Below, one piece after another: positions 9,666 through 19,003 of a stretch of 64,000 nt of DNA. This stretch comes from Profundibacter amoris (GTDB taxonomy: Bacteria; Pseudomonadota; Alphaproteobacteria; Rhodobacterales; Rhodobacteraceae): assembly GCF_003544895.1 (NCBI RefSeq), contig NZ_CP032125.1:2184001-2248000 (forward strand), in the 5' to 3' direction. Below the pieces are notes generated by a model. That model had not been told where the DNA came from. It ran no database searches and saw only the letters and a program-made list of their open reading frames with translations. Made by a program: the position numbers and the translations under genes. Position 1 is the stretch's first letter. Every line of letters starts with the position of its first letter.

Positions 9666-11714
9666 ATGAGCAGCCAAATGCCCGCAGACGACCTCCTTTT
9701 CGGCGACGAGCCCGAGAGAAAAAACGAACCCGGCAAAAAGGGCGAGTCCAATAAAAAGGACCCGCCAAAGAAAAAATCTGTGTCCGAAACAGATTACGAT
9801 GCCTCCTCGATCGAAGTGCTCGAGGGGCTGGAACCCGTGCGCAAACGCCCCGGCATGTATATCGGCGGCACAGATTCCCGCGCGTTGCATCACTTGGTGG
9901 CCGAGGTTCTGGACAATTCGATGGACGAAGCCGTCGCCGGACATGCCAACCGCATCGAGGTCGAACTGCACGAGGATTACTCGGTCACCATCCGCGACAA
10001 TGGCCGTGGCATCCCTGTTGATCCGCACCCCAAATTCCCCGACAAATCCGCGCTAGAGGTGATCCTCTGCACCCTGCACGCGGGCGGCAAATTCTCGGGC
10101 GATAGCTATGCCACATCCGGCGGGTTGAACGGCGTTGGCTCGTCCGTGGTGAACGCCCTTTCAGACAGCATGGTGGTCGAAGTTGCCCGAAACCGCACCT
10201 TGTACCGTCAGGAATTTTCGCGCGGGCTGCCGCTGGCCCCCTTGGCCGAAATCGGCGCCGCCCCCAATCGGCGCGGCACAACCGTTACCTTCCACCCCGA
10301 CCCCGAAATCTTTGGCAAACTCCACTTCAAACCGTCCCGCCTGCATGAATTGGTGCAATCCAAGGCCTTCCTGTTTTCCGGTGTCGAAATCCGCTGGAAA
10401 TCGGCCATTGCCGATGGTGACATGCCGCAAGAGGCGACCTTCCACTACCCCGGCGGGCTGGCGGAATATCTGGGCGAAGTGCTGGGCAGTGCCGCCACCT
10501 ATGCCGACGCTCCCTTTGCTGGCAAGGTCGATTTCCGCGAGAAATTCGGCGAGCCGGGATCGGTGGAATGGGCCATCAACTGGACCCCTGCGCGCGACGG
10601 CTTCATCAACAGCTATTGCAACACCGTCCCCACCCGCGAGGGCGGCACGCACGAGGGCGGCTTCTGGTCCGCCATCCTGAAAGGCATCCGCGCCTATGGC
10701 GAATTGGTGGGCAACAAAAAAGCCGCGCAGATCAACCGCGACGACCTGACCACCGGCGGCTGTGCGCTGGTGTCGATTTTCATCGCCGAGCCGTCCTTTG
10801 TCGGCCAGACCAAAGACCGGCTGTCCAACGAAACCGCGCAGAAAATGGTTGAAAATGCCGTGCGTGACCATTTCGACAACTGGCTGGCCTCGGACACCAA
10901 ATCCGCCGGCGCGATCCTCGACTATCTGGTGCTGCGGGCCGAGGAACGGCTGAAACGGCGCGCCGAAAAGGAAACCCAGCGCAAATCGGCCACCAAAAAG
11001 CTGCGCCTGCCCGGCAAGCTGACCGATTGTTCCAACAGCGCGCGCGAAGGCACCGAACTGTTCATCGTGGAAGGGGATTCTGCGGGTGGCTCGGCCAAAA
11101 TGGCCCGCAACCGCAAGACCCAGGCCCTGCTGCCCCTGCGCGGCAAAATCCTGAACGTGCTGGGCGCGGCCAGCTCGAAAATCGGCACCAACGCCGAAAT
11201 CAGCGACCTGTCACAGGCGCTTGGCGTCGGGTTGGGCAGCCGGTTCAACCTTGATGATCTGCGCTATGAAAAAGTCATCATCATGACCGATGCGGATGTC
11301 GATGGCGCCCATATCGCCGCCCTGTTGATGACGTTTTTCTTCACCCAGATGCGGCCGATGATCGACGCGGGCCACCTCTATCTGGCCTGCCCGCCGCTGT
11401 TCCGGCTGACCCAGGGGGCCAGGCGGGTGTACTGCATTGACGAGGCCGAGAAAAACGAATGGCTGGAAAAAGGGCTGGGCGGCAAAGGCAAGATCGACGT
11501 CTCGCGCTTCAAAGGCTTGGGTGAAATGGACGCCAAAGACCTGAAAGACACCACCATGAACCCCGAAAGCCGCAAACTGATCCGCGTGACGGTAGAAGAA
11601 GACATGCCCGGCGAAACCGCCGATCTGGTGGAACGCCTGATGGGCAAAAAGCCGGAAATGCGGTTCCAGTATATTCAGGAGAACGCGCAGTTTGTGGAGG
11701 AGCTGGATGTCTAA
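9666..11714 (+). CDS. parE: DNA topoisomerase IV subunit B
   Basis: A 682-residue GHKL ATPase/TOPRIM subunit that, with ParC, decatenates daughter chromosomes. Motifs in order: the GHKL helix VLDNSMDEAV, DNGRGIPVDPHPKF, the ATP lid TSGGLNGVGSSVVNALS (about residue 155), the transducer QTKDRL lysine, the TOPRIM entry VEGDSAGGSAKMARNR (about residue 468), the DADVDGAHI metal site, and the C-terminal FKGLGEMDAKDL motif typical of type IIA B subunits. ParE is preferred over GyrB because the B-subunit insertion seen in many GyrBs is absent and the protein is short. The N terminus has a charged Lys/Glu-rich tail of about 40 residues. An alternative ATG is four codons in. A structured repeat follows immediately after the stop. 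Confidence 0.93.
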   Translation: MSSQMPADDLLFGDEPERKNEPGKKGESNKKDPPKKKSVSETDYDASSIEVLEGLEPVRKRPGMYIGGTDSRALHHLVAEVLDNSMDEAVAGHANRIEVELHEDYSVTIRDNGRGIPVDPHPKFPDKSALEVILCTLHAGGKFSGDSYATSGGLNGVGSSVVNALSDSMVVEVARNRTLYRQEFSRGLPLAPLAEIGAAPNRRGTTVTFHPDPEIFGKLHFKPSRLHELVQSKAFLFSGVEIRWKSAIADGDMPQEATFHYPGGLAEYLGEVLGSAATYADAPFAGKVDFREKFGEPGSVEWAINWTPARDGFINSYCNTVPTREGGTHEGGFWSAILKGIRAYGELVGNKKAAQINRDDLTTGGCALVSIFIAEPSFVGQTKDRLSNETAQKMVENAVRDHFDNWLASDTKSAGAILDYLVLRAEERLKRRAEKETQRKSATKKLRLPGKLTDCSNSAREGTELFIVEGDSAGGSAKMARNRKTQALLPLRGKILNVLGAASSKIGTNAEISDLSQALGVGLGSRFNLDDLRYEKVIIMTDADVDGAHIAALLMTFFFTQMRPMIDAGHLYLACPPLFRLTQGARRVYCIDEAEKNEWLEKGLGGKGKIDVSRFKGLGEMDAKDLKDTTMNPESRKLIRVTVEEDMPGETADLVERLMGKKPEMRFQYIQENAQFVEELDV

Positions 11715-11716
11715 GG

Positions 11717-11871
11717 CATTTTGCGAAAATGTCAGCGCCCGACCTGGTGGGCGCGTAGTGCTTAGGCTTTCGCATTCCGCTCCCTTGCATCTGCCAAAAC
11801 CTACCCGCTAAACGCAGCATAGCAAAAGCGCCCTCCATGGGGAGGTCGGGCGCTGTCATTTTTGCAAAATG
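11717..11871. repeat. Structured intergenic repeat, copy 1 (155 bp)
   Basis: The two ends are inverted copies of each other over 28 bases with 26 matches: CATTTTGC(G/A)AAAATG followed by NCAGCGCCCGACC. Each end also folds on its own: the AT-rich 15-mer is a hairpin, the left arm contains GCGCCC-N8-GGGCGC and the right arm CCTCC-ATGG-GGAGG. Between the arms lies a 73-base middle that does not match the other copies except weakly at its right edge. It starts two bases after the parE stop. Copies 2 and 3 are at 14899-15052 and 43774-43927, in the same orientation. Confidence 0.85.
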
Positions 11872-11926
11872 ACGGGTTCTATGTGATAGAGCTTTGGATT
11901 CTTATTTCCACCAGAAAGCACCCCCA

Positions 11927-12103
11927 ATGTTCCTGACCGGCATCCCCATAGCAGTCCTTATCGCCATTCTCACCGGCCTGATCTGCCGCGCCATCGGCAT
12001 GGACGCCCGCGCGGCCAAACCGGTGATCTTGCTGTCAGCCCTTGGCGGGTTCCTGATGGGCGCGACCGTCCCCTATCTGCTGCCGCATCTGCTGACCCCG
12101 TAA
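11927..12103 (+). CDS. Small hypothetical membrane protein
   Basis: A possible 58-residue protein beginning MFLTGIPIAVLIAILTGLIC with two hydrophobic segments separated by a short charged turn (RAIGMDARAAK), the second being [22 protein letters not shown] do not recognise the family. Its last 69 bases overlap the convergent DUF1194 gene. Upstream is structured repeat copy 1, and no clear ribosome site precedes the ATG. The hydrophobic pattern and the well-behaved end of the frame favour a real gene, but it could be chance. Confidence 0.45.
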   Translation: MFLTGIPIAVLIAILTGLICRAIGMDARAAKPVILLSALGGFLMGATVPYLLPHLLTP

Positions 12104-12823
12104 CGGATCATTCAACGTAAACGGCTGCCCTGATAATTCGCGCAACAGTTTTTTCAGGATTGCCCGCCGGTAGTCCTGAAAATCCGCCGCCTTTTCGACA
12201 AAACTGCCCGTGCCGGTGATCAGATTTGCCTCGTACCACAGATGCAGCCCCGCAATATCGGTTTCAATCGCCAACCCGTTGACCGTAATCCCTTTGGCCG
12301 CCGCCAAGGCCCGCGCCTGTGGCAATTCCACCGCCTCCTTGACCCAGGGCTTTGACTCCGGCCCGTCCCCCGAAACATCAATCACCAACCGGCTGGCGGG
12401 CATGGGGTTTTCCTCTAACATATTGATTGCATAGACCAATCCATCGCCAATATTGGTCCCGCCGCCACCAATCGCGGGCACGCCGGGGGCGGAAATCTTG
12501 AATTTCTCGATCTCGGTTGCAAAAGCCTCGAACGTCCCGTCCGGCCCCAGTTCAAACCACGCGGTCGGGTATTTCGGATAGGCCGCGTCCGACCAGATCA
12601 GCACCGCCGCCAGCACCCTGCCCCTTGGCCCCGCCCGCACCGCGCGTTGCACCGCAGGGGTGCGCAGGGCGTTTGTGATGCCGTCGATTTGCAGGCGGAA
12701 TTCGCTGGGGTCAACCGACCCTGACGCATCCACCGAAATCACGATTTTCACATCGACTTCAACGGGTTGGGCAGCGGCAATATGGGCAAAGAGCAGGCAG
12801 ATCAGGGCAAGGACAACCCTCAC
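12035..12823 (-). CDS. DUF1194 (von Willebrand A-like) exported protein
   Basis: A 262-residue protein with a signal peptide ([19 protein letters not shown]) and a VWA-like fold. The metal-ion-dependent adhesion site DASGSVD is at about residues 32-38, followed by the family blocks [34 protein letters not shown] (the distal Thr-containing loop) and [12 protein letters not shown]. This is the standard DUF1194 layout; the function is unknown. The final 25 or so residues beyond [10 protein letters not shown] are basic and run antisense to the small membrane ORF, so the true C terminus is unusually extended compared with the core. It starts four bases after the overlap with the end of lolD and is probably co-transcribed with lolC-lolD. 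Confidence 0.85.
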   Translation of the reverse strand: MRVVLALICLLFAHIAAAQPVEVDVKIVISVDASGSVDPSEFRLQIDGITNALRTPAVQRAVRAGPRGRVLAAVLIWSDAAYPKYPTAWFELGPDGTFEAFATEIEKFKISAPGVPAIGGGGTNIGDGLVYAINMLEENPMPASRLVIDVSGDGPESKPWVKEAVELPQARALAAAKGITVNGLAIETDIAGLHLWYEANLITGTGSFVEKAADFQDYRRAILKKLLRELSGQPFTLNDPLRGQQMRQQIGDGRAHQEPAKG

Positions 12824-13497
12824 ACCAGCACCCCGTTCTCCATCCGCACCACGCGATCCATCCGCGCCGCCAGCTCCATGTTGTGGGTGGCGATCAGGGC
12901 CGACAGGCCCGTGTCCCGCGCCAGCGCCATCAGGGTTTCAAACACCTGATCCGATGTTGCAGGGTCAAGGTTGCCCGTCGGCTCGTCCGCCAGCAGGATC
13001 AGCGGTTCATTGGCCAGCGCACGACAAAAGGCCACCCGCTGTTGCTCGCCGCCCGACATCGCGGCTGGCCGGTGATCGGCCCGATCGGCCACACCGACAT
13101 TGCCCAGCAATTCCAGCGCGCGGCGCTCGGCCACGGACTGCGAAACGCCGTTGGCCAGTTGCGGCAGAACGATGTTTTCCAGCGCCGAAAATTCCGGCAG
13201 CAGGTGGTGGAACTGATAGATAAAGCCAACCTCGTCACGGCGCACGGCGGTGCGTTTGCGGTCCGATTTACCACTCATATCCTGCCCGTTAATCAGCACC
13301 TGCCCCTGATCCGCCGTATCCAGCAGACCGGCGATGTGCAGCAGGGTGGATTTACCAGCACCCGAAGGTGCCACCAGCGCCACCACTTCGCCCTGATCAA
13401 CCGTCAGGTCGGCACCCCTCAGCACCTTGATTTCATTGGGTTTGCCGCGATTGTAGGTTTTCACGATCCCGTGCAGTTCCAGCATTGGCTTACTCAT
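12820..13497 (-). CDS. lolD: Lipoprotein-releasing ABC transporter ATP-binding protein
   Basis: A 225-residue ABC ATPase. It carries Walker [10 protein letters not shown], the Q-loop region [18 protein letters not shown] (a LolD/MacB-like sequence), the signature [17 protein letters not shown], Walker [14 protein letters not shown] and the switch His in IATHN. Together with the adjacent permease it forms the inner-membrane complex that extracts mature lipoproteins and hands them to LolA. The stop codon region overlaps the start of the permease gene's 3' end by eight bases (the permease is upstream in transcription), which implies translational coupling. The next gene downstream is the DUF1194 protein, overlapping by four bases. 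Confidence 0.93.
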   Translation of the reverse strand: MSKPMLELHGIVKTYNRGKPNEIKVLRGADLTVDQGEVVALVAPSGAGKSTLLHIAGLLDTADQGQVLINGQDMSGKSDRKRTAVRRDEVGFIYQFHHLLPEFSALENIVLPQLANGVSQSVAERRALELLGNVGVADRADHRPAAMSGGEQQRVAFCRALANEPLILLADEPTGNLDPATSDQVFETLMALARDTGLSALIATHNMELAARMDRVVRMENGVLV

Positions 13498-14776
13498 AAC
13501 GCAGGGCCTCCACGGGGTTCATCCGCGCAGCGCGGCGGGCCGGAAAGATGGTCACGATAAATGACAGGCCCAATGATAACGCGATGGCCGACATCACGTC
13601 CTTGAACTGCAACAGTGCAGGCAATTTATAGATGCCCCGCACCGAGGCATCCCAGACCTGCCCGCCCGACGCGCCGCTGACAAAGGCCAGTATCGGGTCG
13701 AAATACAGCGCGAACAGGCAGCCGAGGATCACCCCGAACAATGTGCCCAGCAATCCGGTCAGCGCACCGCAGATGAAAAACACCCGCAGAACCGAGCCTT
13801 CGGTCAGCCCCATAGTGCGCAAAATCCCGATGTCGCGGCCCTTGTTTTTCACCAGCATCACAAGGCCGGAAATGATGTTCATCGCGGCGATCAGCACCAG
13901 CACCGACATCAGCACGAACATCACGTTGTCCTCGACCGTCAGGGCCCGCAGGAAGGCACCCGAGGCGTCGCGCCACGTCCACAGCACTGTGCGGTCCCCG
14001 CCGGCGCGCAGCAGGTCCAGCGCCATGTCGTCCACCTTTTCAGGCTCGGCAACCATCACTTCCAATTCGTCCGCCACGCCCTCGCGGTTAAAGAAACTCT
14101 GCGCTTCCTTGAAGGGCATATAGATGCGGATGCCGTCGATGTCGTAACGGCCGACCGAGAAGATATAGACGACCTCGTAAACCTTTACGCGGGGGCTGAC
14201 GCCAAAGGCGGTTTTGGTGCCGTTGGGGGAAATCAGCTTGATCTTGTCCCCCACCCCGAGGCCCAGCGTGTTGGCGATGCCTTTGCCGATGGCAACCCCG
14301 CGGTCAAAGTCGTCAATATTTCCGATTTGGTCTTCACCCGAGGCGATCCGCGGTATTCCCTTCAGATCCTCAAGGCTGATGCCGAACACCTGTGCGCCGG
14401 TGTTATATTGCCGGTTGTTCGCCATCACCTGCCCCTTGATCAGCGGGGCAACGCGGGTGACGCCGGGGATTTGGCGGATACGCTCGGCCTTTTCCTTGTA
14501 ATCCTCCATCACGCGGCTGGTGCGGCCACTGTCGTCCACCGTGATCGAGTTGAACACCGTCACATGGGCGTTGGCACCCAGAATGGTATCGACGAATTCG
14601 GCCCGAAAACCGGCCCGCACAGCCAGGGTGATGATCAGCGCGGCCACGGCCAGCGTGATGCCGATCAGGGAAATCCACGTCATAATGCTGACACCGCCTT
14701 CGGCACGTTTGGCGCGCAGGTAGCGCCAGGCGATCATCCATTCGAATTTTGAAAAGGGGGCGGTTTTTCCGGCCAA
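13490..14776 (-). CDS. lolC: Lipoprotein-releasing ABC transporter permease
   Basis: A 428-residue FtsX/MacB-type permease. It opens with [30 protein letters not shown], the typical LolC/LolE entry, followed by a large periplasmic domain between the first and second membrane segments (about residues 50-275) and three membrane segments at the C terminus, the last ending in [17 protein letters not shown], the classic family tail. Alphaproteobacteria commonly have a single LolC/E-type permease acting as a homodimer, so I use lolC, though LolE or LolF would be equally valid names. It is the first gene of a minus-strand operon with lolD and the DUF1194 gene. Structured repeat copy 2 lies about 120 bp upstream of its start. 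Confidence 0.9.
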   Translation of the reverse strand: MAGKTAPFSKFEWMIAWRYLRAKRAEGGVSIMTWISLIGITLAVAALIITLAVRAGFRAEFVDTILGANAHVTVFNSITVDDSGRTSRVMEDYKEKAERIRQIPGVTRVAPLIKGQVMANNRQYNTGAQVFGISLEDLKGIPRIASGEDQIGNIDDFDRGVAIGKGIANTLGLGVGDKIKLISPNGTKTAFGVSPRVKVYEVVYIFSVGRYDIDGIRIYMPFKEAQSFFNREGVADELEVMVAEPEKVDDMALDLLRAGGDRTVLWTWRDASGAFLRALTVEDNVMFVLMSVLVLIAAMNIISGLVMLVKNKGRDIGILRTMGLTEGSVLRVFFICGALTGLLGTLFGVILGCLFALYFDPILAFVSGASGGQVWDASVRGIYKLPALLQFKDVMSAIALSLGLSFIVTIFPARRAARMNPVEALRYE

Positions 14777-14898
14777 GGTCTCTGCTCGCTTCTTATGTTG
14801 CTTTGGCGCGGAGTCTGGGGGGATGCGCGCGGATGGTCAAGCGGGGAATGGGCAAATGGGCGTGATTATGTGATAATGTGTGAATGCCAATCACCCGT

Positions 14899-15052
14899 CA
14901 TTTTGTGAAAATGGCAGCGCCCGACCTGGTGGGCGCCTGACGTCATGGTCTTCACGGATAGAACAGTTGTTTAATTTCTGGCATATCAACCGGTTGCACC
15001 GCTGCATAGCGCCCTCCATGGGGAGGTCGGGCGCTGTCATTTTTGCAAAATG
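14899..15052. repeat. Structured intergenic repeat, copy 2 (154 bp)
   Basis: Same architecture and orientation as copy 1. The left end is CATTTTGTGAAAATG then GCAGCGCCCGACC, and the right end is its inverse with CATTTTTGCAAAATG. Here the inverted ends extend further outward: a CCGTCA-type hexamer flanks both sides (left CCCGTCA, right TGACGG at 15051-15056). The middle is 73 bases and unlike that of copy 1 until a shared GCATAG near the right arm. It sits in the divided space between the start of lolC and the end of the DUF2937 gene. Confidence 0.85.
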
Positions 15053-15075
15053 ACGGTTCCGCGAAAGCAACCGCT

Positions 15076-15567
15076 TTATACTGGAATAAAACGCCGCGTG
15101 AACCGCCGCAAGCCCCCGAACAACAAGCCAAGCCCCAGCCAACCGGCCAGAAAGCCAATCCCTGCCGCAATAAACCCGTCTGTCGTAACAGGCACGGCGG
15201 GTTTGAAATCATCCCATGTGCGCTGCGCCAGATCGGTATCGGAGAAGCGATAGAACTGCCCCAGCCGTTCCAATGGCGTTGCGCTGCGCAGGGCGGTCAG
15301 GTTGCCGGACAGGCGCTCGTAACGCTGGATCGAGGTTTCGATCGTATCGCGCAGCCCTTCCTGAAAATCGTCGCCCTGCATGCTGTTCAAGGCCTCTTGC
15401 AGGGTCAGCCCGCTGGCTGTGGCGGTCAGATCAAAGGCCACCACCACGCCGCGCAATTCATCCACCGCGCCGGACATGCGCTGCATATATTGCTGCGAGA
15501 ATTCGGGAAATTGCGACAACGCCACCGCGCCTGCGATCCCGCCCGCCATGGTCAGCGTTCGTATCAT
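15076..15567 (-). CDS. DUF2937 family membrane protein
   Basis: A 163-residue protein with one hydrophobic segment at the N terminus (MIRTLTMAGGIAGAVALSQ) and one near the C terminus (GFIAAGIGFLAGWLGLGLLFGGL), joined by a mainly helical soluble stretch that includes FPEFSQQYMQRMSGAVDEL. This matches the DUF2937 family, whose members are inner-membrane anchored, with the soluble part probably in the periplasm. The function is unknown. It ends 24 bp from structured repeat copy 2 and is followed upstream by the proS gene region on the same strand, about 115 bp away. A TTTTGCAAAC stretch lies just upstream of the start. Confidence 0.8.
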   Translation of the reverse strand: MIRTLTMAGGIAGAVALSQFPEFSQQYMQRMSGAVDELRGVVVAFDLTATASGLTLQEALNSMQGDDFQEGLRDTIETSIQRYERLSGNLTALRSATPLERLGQFYRFSDTDLAQRTWDDFKPAVPVTTDGFIAAGIGFLAGWLGLGLLFGGLRRFTRRFIPV

Positions 15568-15663
15568 TTTGCCTGCCTACTGCTTTTTGTTTTGCAAACA
15601 GTATAGCAGGAAATGGCGGAGGCGAAAAGCGCCTGCCATTTTCCGCAGCGGTGGCGGTGTGGC

Positions 15664-15681
15664 GGCGGGGTGAACCCCGCC
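15664..15681. terminator. GC-rich hairpin at the end of proS
   Basis: A perfect hairpin, GGCGGGGT-GA-ACCCCGCC, begins at the base next to the proS stop codon. It has no clear T tract, so it may act as a 3'-end stabiliser or a rho-linked terminator. Confidence 0.5.
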
Positions 15682-17019
15682 CTACAGGCTGGCGTAGATC
15701 TCGACCACTTTGGCGGCGGCCTGTTCCGGCGGCATTTCCACGCTTTCGCCGGTTTTGCGGCTGGTCAGTTCGACCACGCCGTTTTTCAACCCGCGCGGGC
15801 CAACGGTGATGCGCCACGGCAGACCGATTAGGTCCATCGTTGCAAACTTGCCGCCTGCCCGTTCATTCCGGTCGTCATAAAGCGGCTCAAGCCCCGCAGC
15901 GATCAGCGCGGAATAGAGACTCTCGCAAGCCGCATCCGCCGCATCATCACCCTGTCGCAGATTGATGATACCGCAATGGAAGGGCGTGACACCTTCGGGC
16001 CAGATGATGCCCTTGTCGTCGTGCGACGCCTCGATGATCGCGCCCAGCAGGCGGGACACACCGATGCCGTGGCTGCCCATATGCACCGGCACATGATCGC
16101 CCTGATCATTGACCACGGTTGCGCCCATTTTGTCCGAATAGGTGGTGCCGAAATAGAAGATCTGCCCAACCTCGATGCCACGGGCCACGCGGCGGCGGTC
16201 CTCGGGCACCTCGTTGAATTCCGCTTCAACATGGGTTTCGTCGGTGCGGGCGTAAAGACTGGTGAATTCGTCCATCACCGCCTGACACTGCGCCACATCG
16301 TCAAAATCAATGTCGCGTTTGCCCAGCGAAATATCGGTGACTTTGCTGTCATAGAACACTTCGCTTTCGCCGGTGTCGGCCAGCACAAGGAATTCATGGG
16401 TGTAATCGCCGCCAATCGGGCCGGAATCCGCGCGCATCGGGATTGCTTGCAGGCCCATGCGTTCGTAGGTGCGCAGATAGCTGACCAGATGACGGTTATA
16501 GGCGTGCAGCGCGTCCTCTTTGGTCAGATCGAAGTTGTAGCCGTCCTTCATGAAAAACTCGCGGCCGCGCATCACGCCGAAGCGCGGGCGGATCTCGTCG
16601 CGGAATTTCCACTGGATCTGGTAAAGGGTCAGCGGCAGGTCCTTGTAGCTTTTGACATAGGAGCGGAACACATCGGTGAACATTTCCTCGGCCGTGGGGC
16701 TATAGAGCATGTCGCGCCCGTGCCGGTCCTTCATGCGCAACATTTCCTCGCCATAGCCGTCATAACGCCCGCTTTCGCGCCACAGGTCTGCCGATTGCAG
16801 CGTGGGCATCAGCATCGGGATATGGCCGGCGCGCTGCTGTTCCTCGTGCACGATGTTCTCGATCTTTTTCAGCACCTTGAACCCCAGCGGCAGCCAGGAA
16901 TAAATTCCGGCGCTGGCCTGTTTGATCATACCGGCGCGCAACATATAGCGGTGCGAAACGATCTGCGCCTCGGCAGGGGTTTCTTTCAGAACGGGCAGAA
17001 AATAGCGCGACAGTCGCAT
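15682..17019 (-). CDS. proS: Proline--tRNA ligase
   Basis: A 445-residue class II synthetase that charges tRNA-Pro. It opens [32 protein letters not shown] and has the motif 1-2 region [23 protein letters not shown], motif 2 [28 protein letters not shown], and the motif 3 stretch [16 protein letters not shown], then the anticodon-binding domain. It is far shorter than the 570-residue E. coli type because the editing insertion is missing, which is the normal alphaproteobacterial form. I start it at 17019, where AGGTGA precedes the ATG by six bases. Two upstream in-frame ATGs (17037, 17079) lack this. It is divergent from the perM-like gene. Confidence 0.95.
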   Translation of the reverse strand: MRLSRYFLPVLKETPAEAQIVSHRYMLRAGMIKQASAGIYSWLPLGFKVLKKIENIVHEEQQRAGHIPMLMPTLQSADLWRESGRYDGYGEEMLRMKDRHGRDMLYSPTAEEMFTDVFRSYVKSYKDLPLTLYQIQWKFRDEIRPRFGVMRGREFFMKDGYNFDLTKEDALHAYNRHLVSYLRTYERMGLQAIPMRADSGPIGGDYTHEFLVLADTGESEVFYDSKVTDISLGKRDIDFDDVAQCQAVMDEFTSLYARTDETHVEAEFNEVPEDRRRVARGIEVGQIFYFGTTYSDKMGATVVNDQGDHVPVHMGSHGIGVSRLLGAIIEASHDDKGIIWPEGVTPFHCGIINLRQGDDAADAACESLYSALIAAGLEPLYDDRNERAGGKFATMDLIGLPWRITVGPRGLKNGVVELTSRKTGESVEMPPEQAAAKVVEIYASL

Positions 17020-17173
17020 TTGGTCACCTTTGGACATGGGAATTCGGGTTGCCAAGGGGTTTAGGATAGCTGCGCGCAACAGACAAGAGCCGTTTCAACG
17101 CCCGCCCATAGCCTCTTGAAACCTACGCCCGCATGGGCGATGTGTTGGGAAACCGGATCGTTAGGGACATTTC

Positions 17174-18280
17174 ATGGCGCTGCCTGCACGCGAACAAACA
17201 AAATACTGGAGCATCGCCACGGCGGTGTTTCTGGTCGTTCTGTGGTATCTGGGCGATGTGATCCTGCCGTTCGTTCTGGGCGGGGCGATTGCCTATTTCC
17301 TTGATCCGATCGCGGACCGGCTGGAAAAGATAGGGCTTTCGCGGGTCTGGGCCACCGTGGTGATCACCTTTTTCGGGATCATCATATTCACCCTGATGGC
17401 GCTGCTGATCATCCCGACGCTGGTGGAGCAAACCATCGCGCTGATCAATTCCGCCCCCGAGATTTTCACCAAACTGAAAAATTTCCTGACCGAACGCTTC
17501 CCGTCCTTGATGGATGCCAATTCCACCCTGCGCCATTCGCTGGAAGGGCTGGGTGTGGCGATTCAGGACAAAGGGGTTCAACTGGTCAACGGGGTTCTGT
17601 CCTCGGCGATGAGCCTGATCAACATCGTTGTGTTGATGGTGATCGTGCCCGTGGTCGCGTTTTACATGCTGCTGGACTGGGACCGGATGGTGGCCAAGAT
17701 CGACGCGCTGTTGCCACGCGACCATGCGCCGATAATCCGTCGGCTGGCCCGCGAGATTGACAAAACGCTGGCCTCTTTCATTCGCGGACAAGGCACGGTT
17801 TGCCTGACCATGGGGACGTTTTACGCCATCGGGCTGATGCTGGTGGGGCTGCAATTCGGCTTGCTGGTCGGGGCCTTTGCCGGTCTGATCACCTTTATCC
17901 CCTATATCGGGGCGCTGATCGGCGGGGCGCTGGCGATCGGGCTGGGCCTGTTCCAGTTCTGGGGCGATTGGGTGTCGCTGGGGCTGGTGGCCGGTGTCTT
18001 CATGCTGGGCCAAGCACTGGAGGGCAACGTGATCACCCCGAAACTGGTGGGCAACAGCGTGGGCCTGCACCCCGTCTGGCTGATGTTTTCGCTGTCAGTG
18101 TTCGGGTCCATGTTCGGCTTTGTCGGGATGTTGGTGGCGGTGCCGGTGGCGGCCAGCATCGGTGTGATCATCCGCTTTGCGATCGAGCAGTACAAACAGG
18201 GGCGACTGTATCAGGGGCTTGCCGGTCAGACCGGGGACGAACCGGAAACCGGCGAACTGCCCAAAACCGAAGAAACCTGA
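17174..18280 (+). CDS. AI-2E (PerM) family transporter
   Basis: A 368-residue inner-membrane protein of the AI-2E/PerM family. It shows the usual arrangement: two N-terminal membrane segments (TAVFLVVLWYLGDVILPFVLGG, which contains the conserved ILPF), a third pair, a long amphipathic soluble stretch (about residues 95-145), and a C-terminal bundle with GLITFIPYIGALIGG and GNVITPKLVGNSVGLHP, the family signatures. Characterised members export AI-2 or move ions; the substrate here is unknown. It is followed three bases later by hda, then ppk and ppx, an order I recall from many Rhodobacterales genomes. The start at 17174 places the first hydrophobic helix at residue 14. Confidence 0.9.
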   Translation: MALPAREQTKYWSIATAVFLVVLWYLGDVILPFVLGGAIAYFLDPIADRLEKIGLSRVWATVVITFFGIIIFTLMALLIIPTLVEQTIALINSAPEIFTKLKNFLTERFPSLMDANSTLRHSLEGLGVAIQDKGVQLVNGVLSSAMSLINIVVLMVIVPVVAFYMLLDWDRMVAKIDALLPRDHAPIIRRLAREIDKTLASFIRGQGTVCLTMGTFYAIGLMLVGLQFGLLVGAFAGLITFIPYIGALIGGALAIGLGLFQFWGDWVSLGLVAGVFMLGQALEGNVITPKLVGNSVGLHPVWLMFSLSVFGSMFGFVGMLVAVPVAASIGVIIRFAIEQYKQGRLYQGLAGQTGDEPETGELPKTEET

Positions 18281-18283
18281 TCC

Positions 18284-18955
18284 ATGGCCGAACAGATGAC
18301 ATTCGAGCTGCCCGTCAAAACGGCGCTGGGGCGTGACGATTTTTTTGTCTCGCCGATCAATGCGCTGGCAGTGCAGATGCTGGAAAACTGGCCCGCCTGG
18401 CCCAACCACAAACTGGCGCTGACCGGCCCCAAAGGGGCGGGCAAAACCCATCTGGTGCAGGTCTGGGCGACGGATACCGGCGCAACCGTGCTGCCCGCGC
18501 GTGAACTGCCCAAGGCCGACATCCCCGCGCTGGTTGATGCCCCGATTGCCATCGAGGACATCCGCGAAATTGCCACCGATATGCCCGCCCAAGAGGCGCT
18601 GTTCCATCTGCACAATCTGGCGCAGGCCCACGGCACCCCGCTGTTGCTGACCGCCGACATCGCGCCGAACCATTGGGGCCTGACCCTGCCCGATCTGCAA
18701 AGCCGGATGAGCGCGACCACCATCACCACCCTGCCCGCGCCTGATGACGCTTTGTTGGCGGCGGTGCTGGTGAAACTGTTTGCGGATAGGCAGATCACGG
18801 TGCAACCCGACCTGATCGCATACCTACTGAAACGCATGGATCGCTCGTTTGATGCCGCCGGCCGGCTGGTTGCGGCGCTGGACAAATCCGCCCTTAGCAA
18901 GGGCAAACCGATCACCCGCAAACTGGCGGCAACGGTGCTGGACAATTCCCCCTGA
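18284..18955 (+). CDS. hda: Hda-like regulator of DnaA (DnaA-related AAA+ protein)
   Basis: A 223-residue AAA+ protein homologous to DnaA domain III. The N terminus contains QMTFELP, fitting the short clamp-binding peptide by which Hda docks on the DNA polymerase sliding clamp. Walker A is TGPKGAGKTHL (residues 47-57), a degenerate Walker B lies in APIAIEDIRE, and the lid region is KRMDRSFDAAGRLVAALD. In Caulobacter and E. coli, Hda-clamp complexes stimulate ATP hydrolysis by DnaA and prevent over-initiation. It lacks the DnaA DNA-binding domain IV, which separates it from dnaA itself. It lies three bases after the perM-like gene and 48 bp before ppk1. Confidence 0.85.
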   Translation: MAEQMTFELPVKTALGRDDFFVSPINALAVQMLENWPAWPNHKLALTGPKGAGKTHLVQVWATDTGATVLPARELPKADIPALVDAPIAIEDIREIATDMPAQEALFHLHNLAQAHGTPLLLTADIAPNHWGLTLPDLQSRMSATTITTLPAPDDALLAAVLVKLFADRQITVQPDLIAYLLKRMDRSFDAAGRLVAALDKSALSKGKPITRKLAATVLDNSP

Positions 18956-19003
18956 AATGCGCCATACTGGGACCAGTATACTCCCTTACATTCCGGCCCA
19001 GAT

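Noticed and set aside
11857-11870. TTTTTGCAAAATG inside structured repeats taken as ScfR sites
   Set aside because: The sequence forms part of the conserved terminal hairpin of the repeat and appears in copies away from acyl-CoA genes, so the match to TTTGCAAA is incidental.
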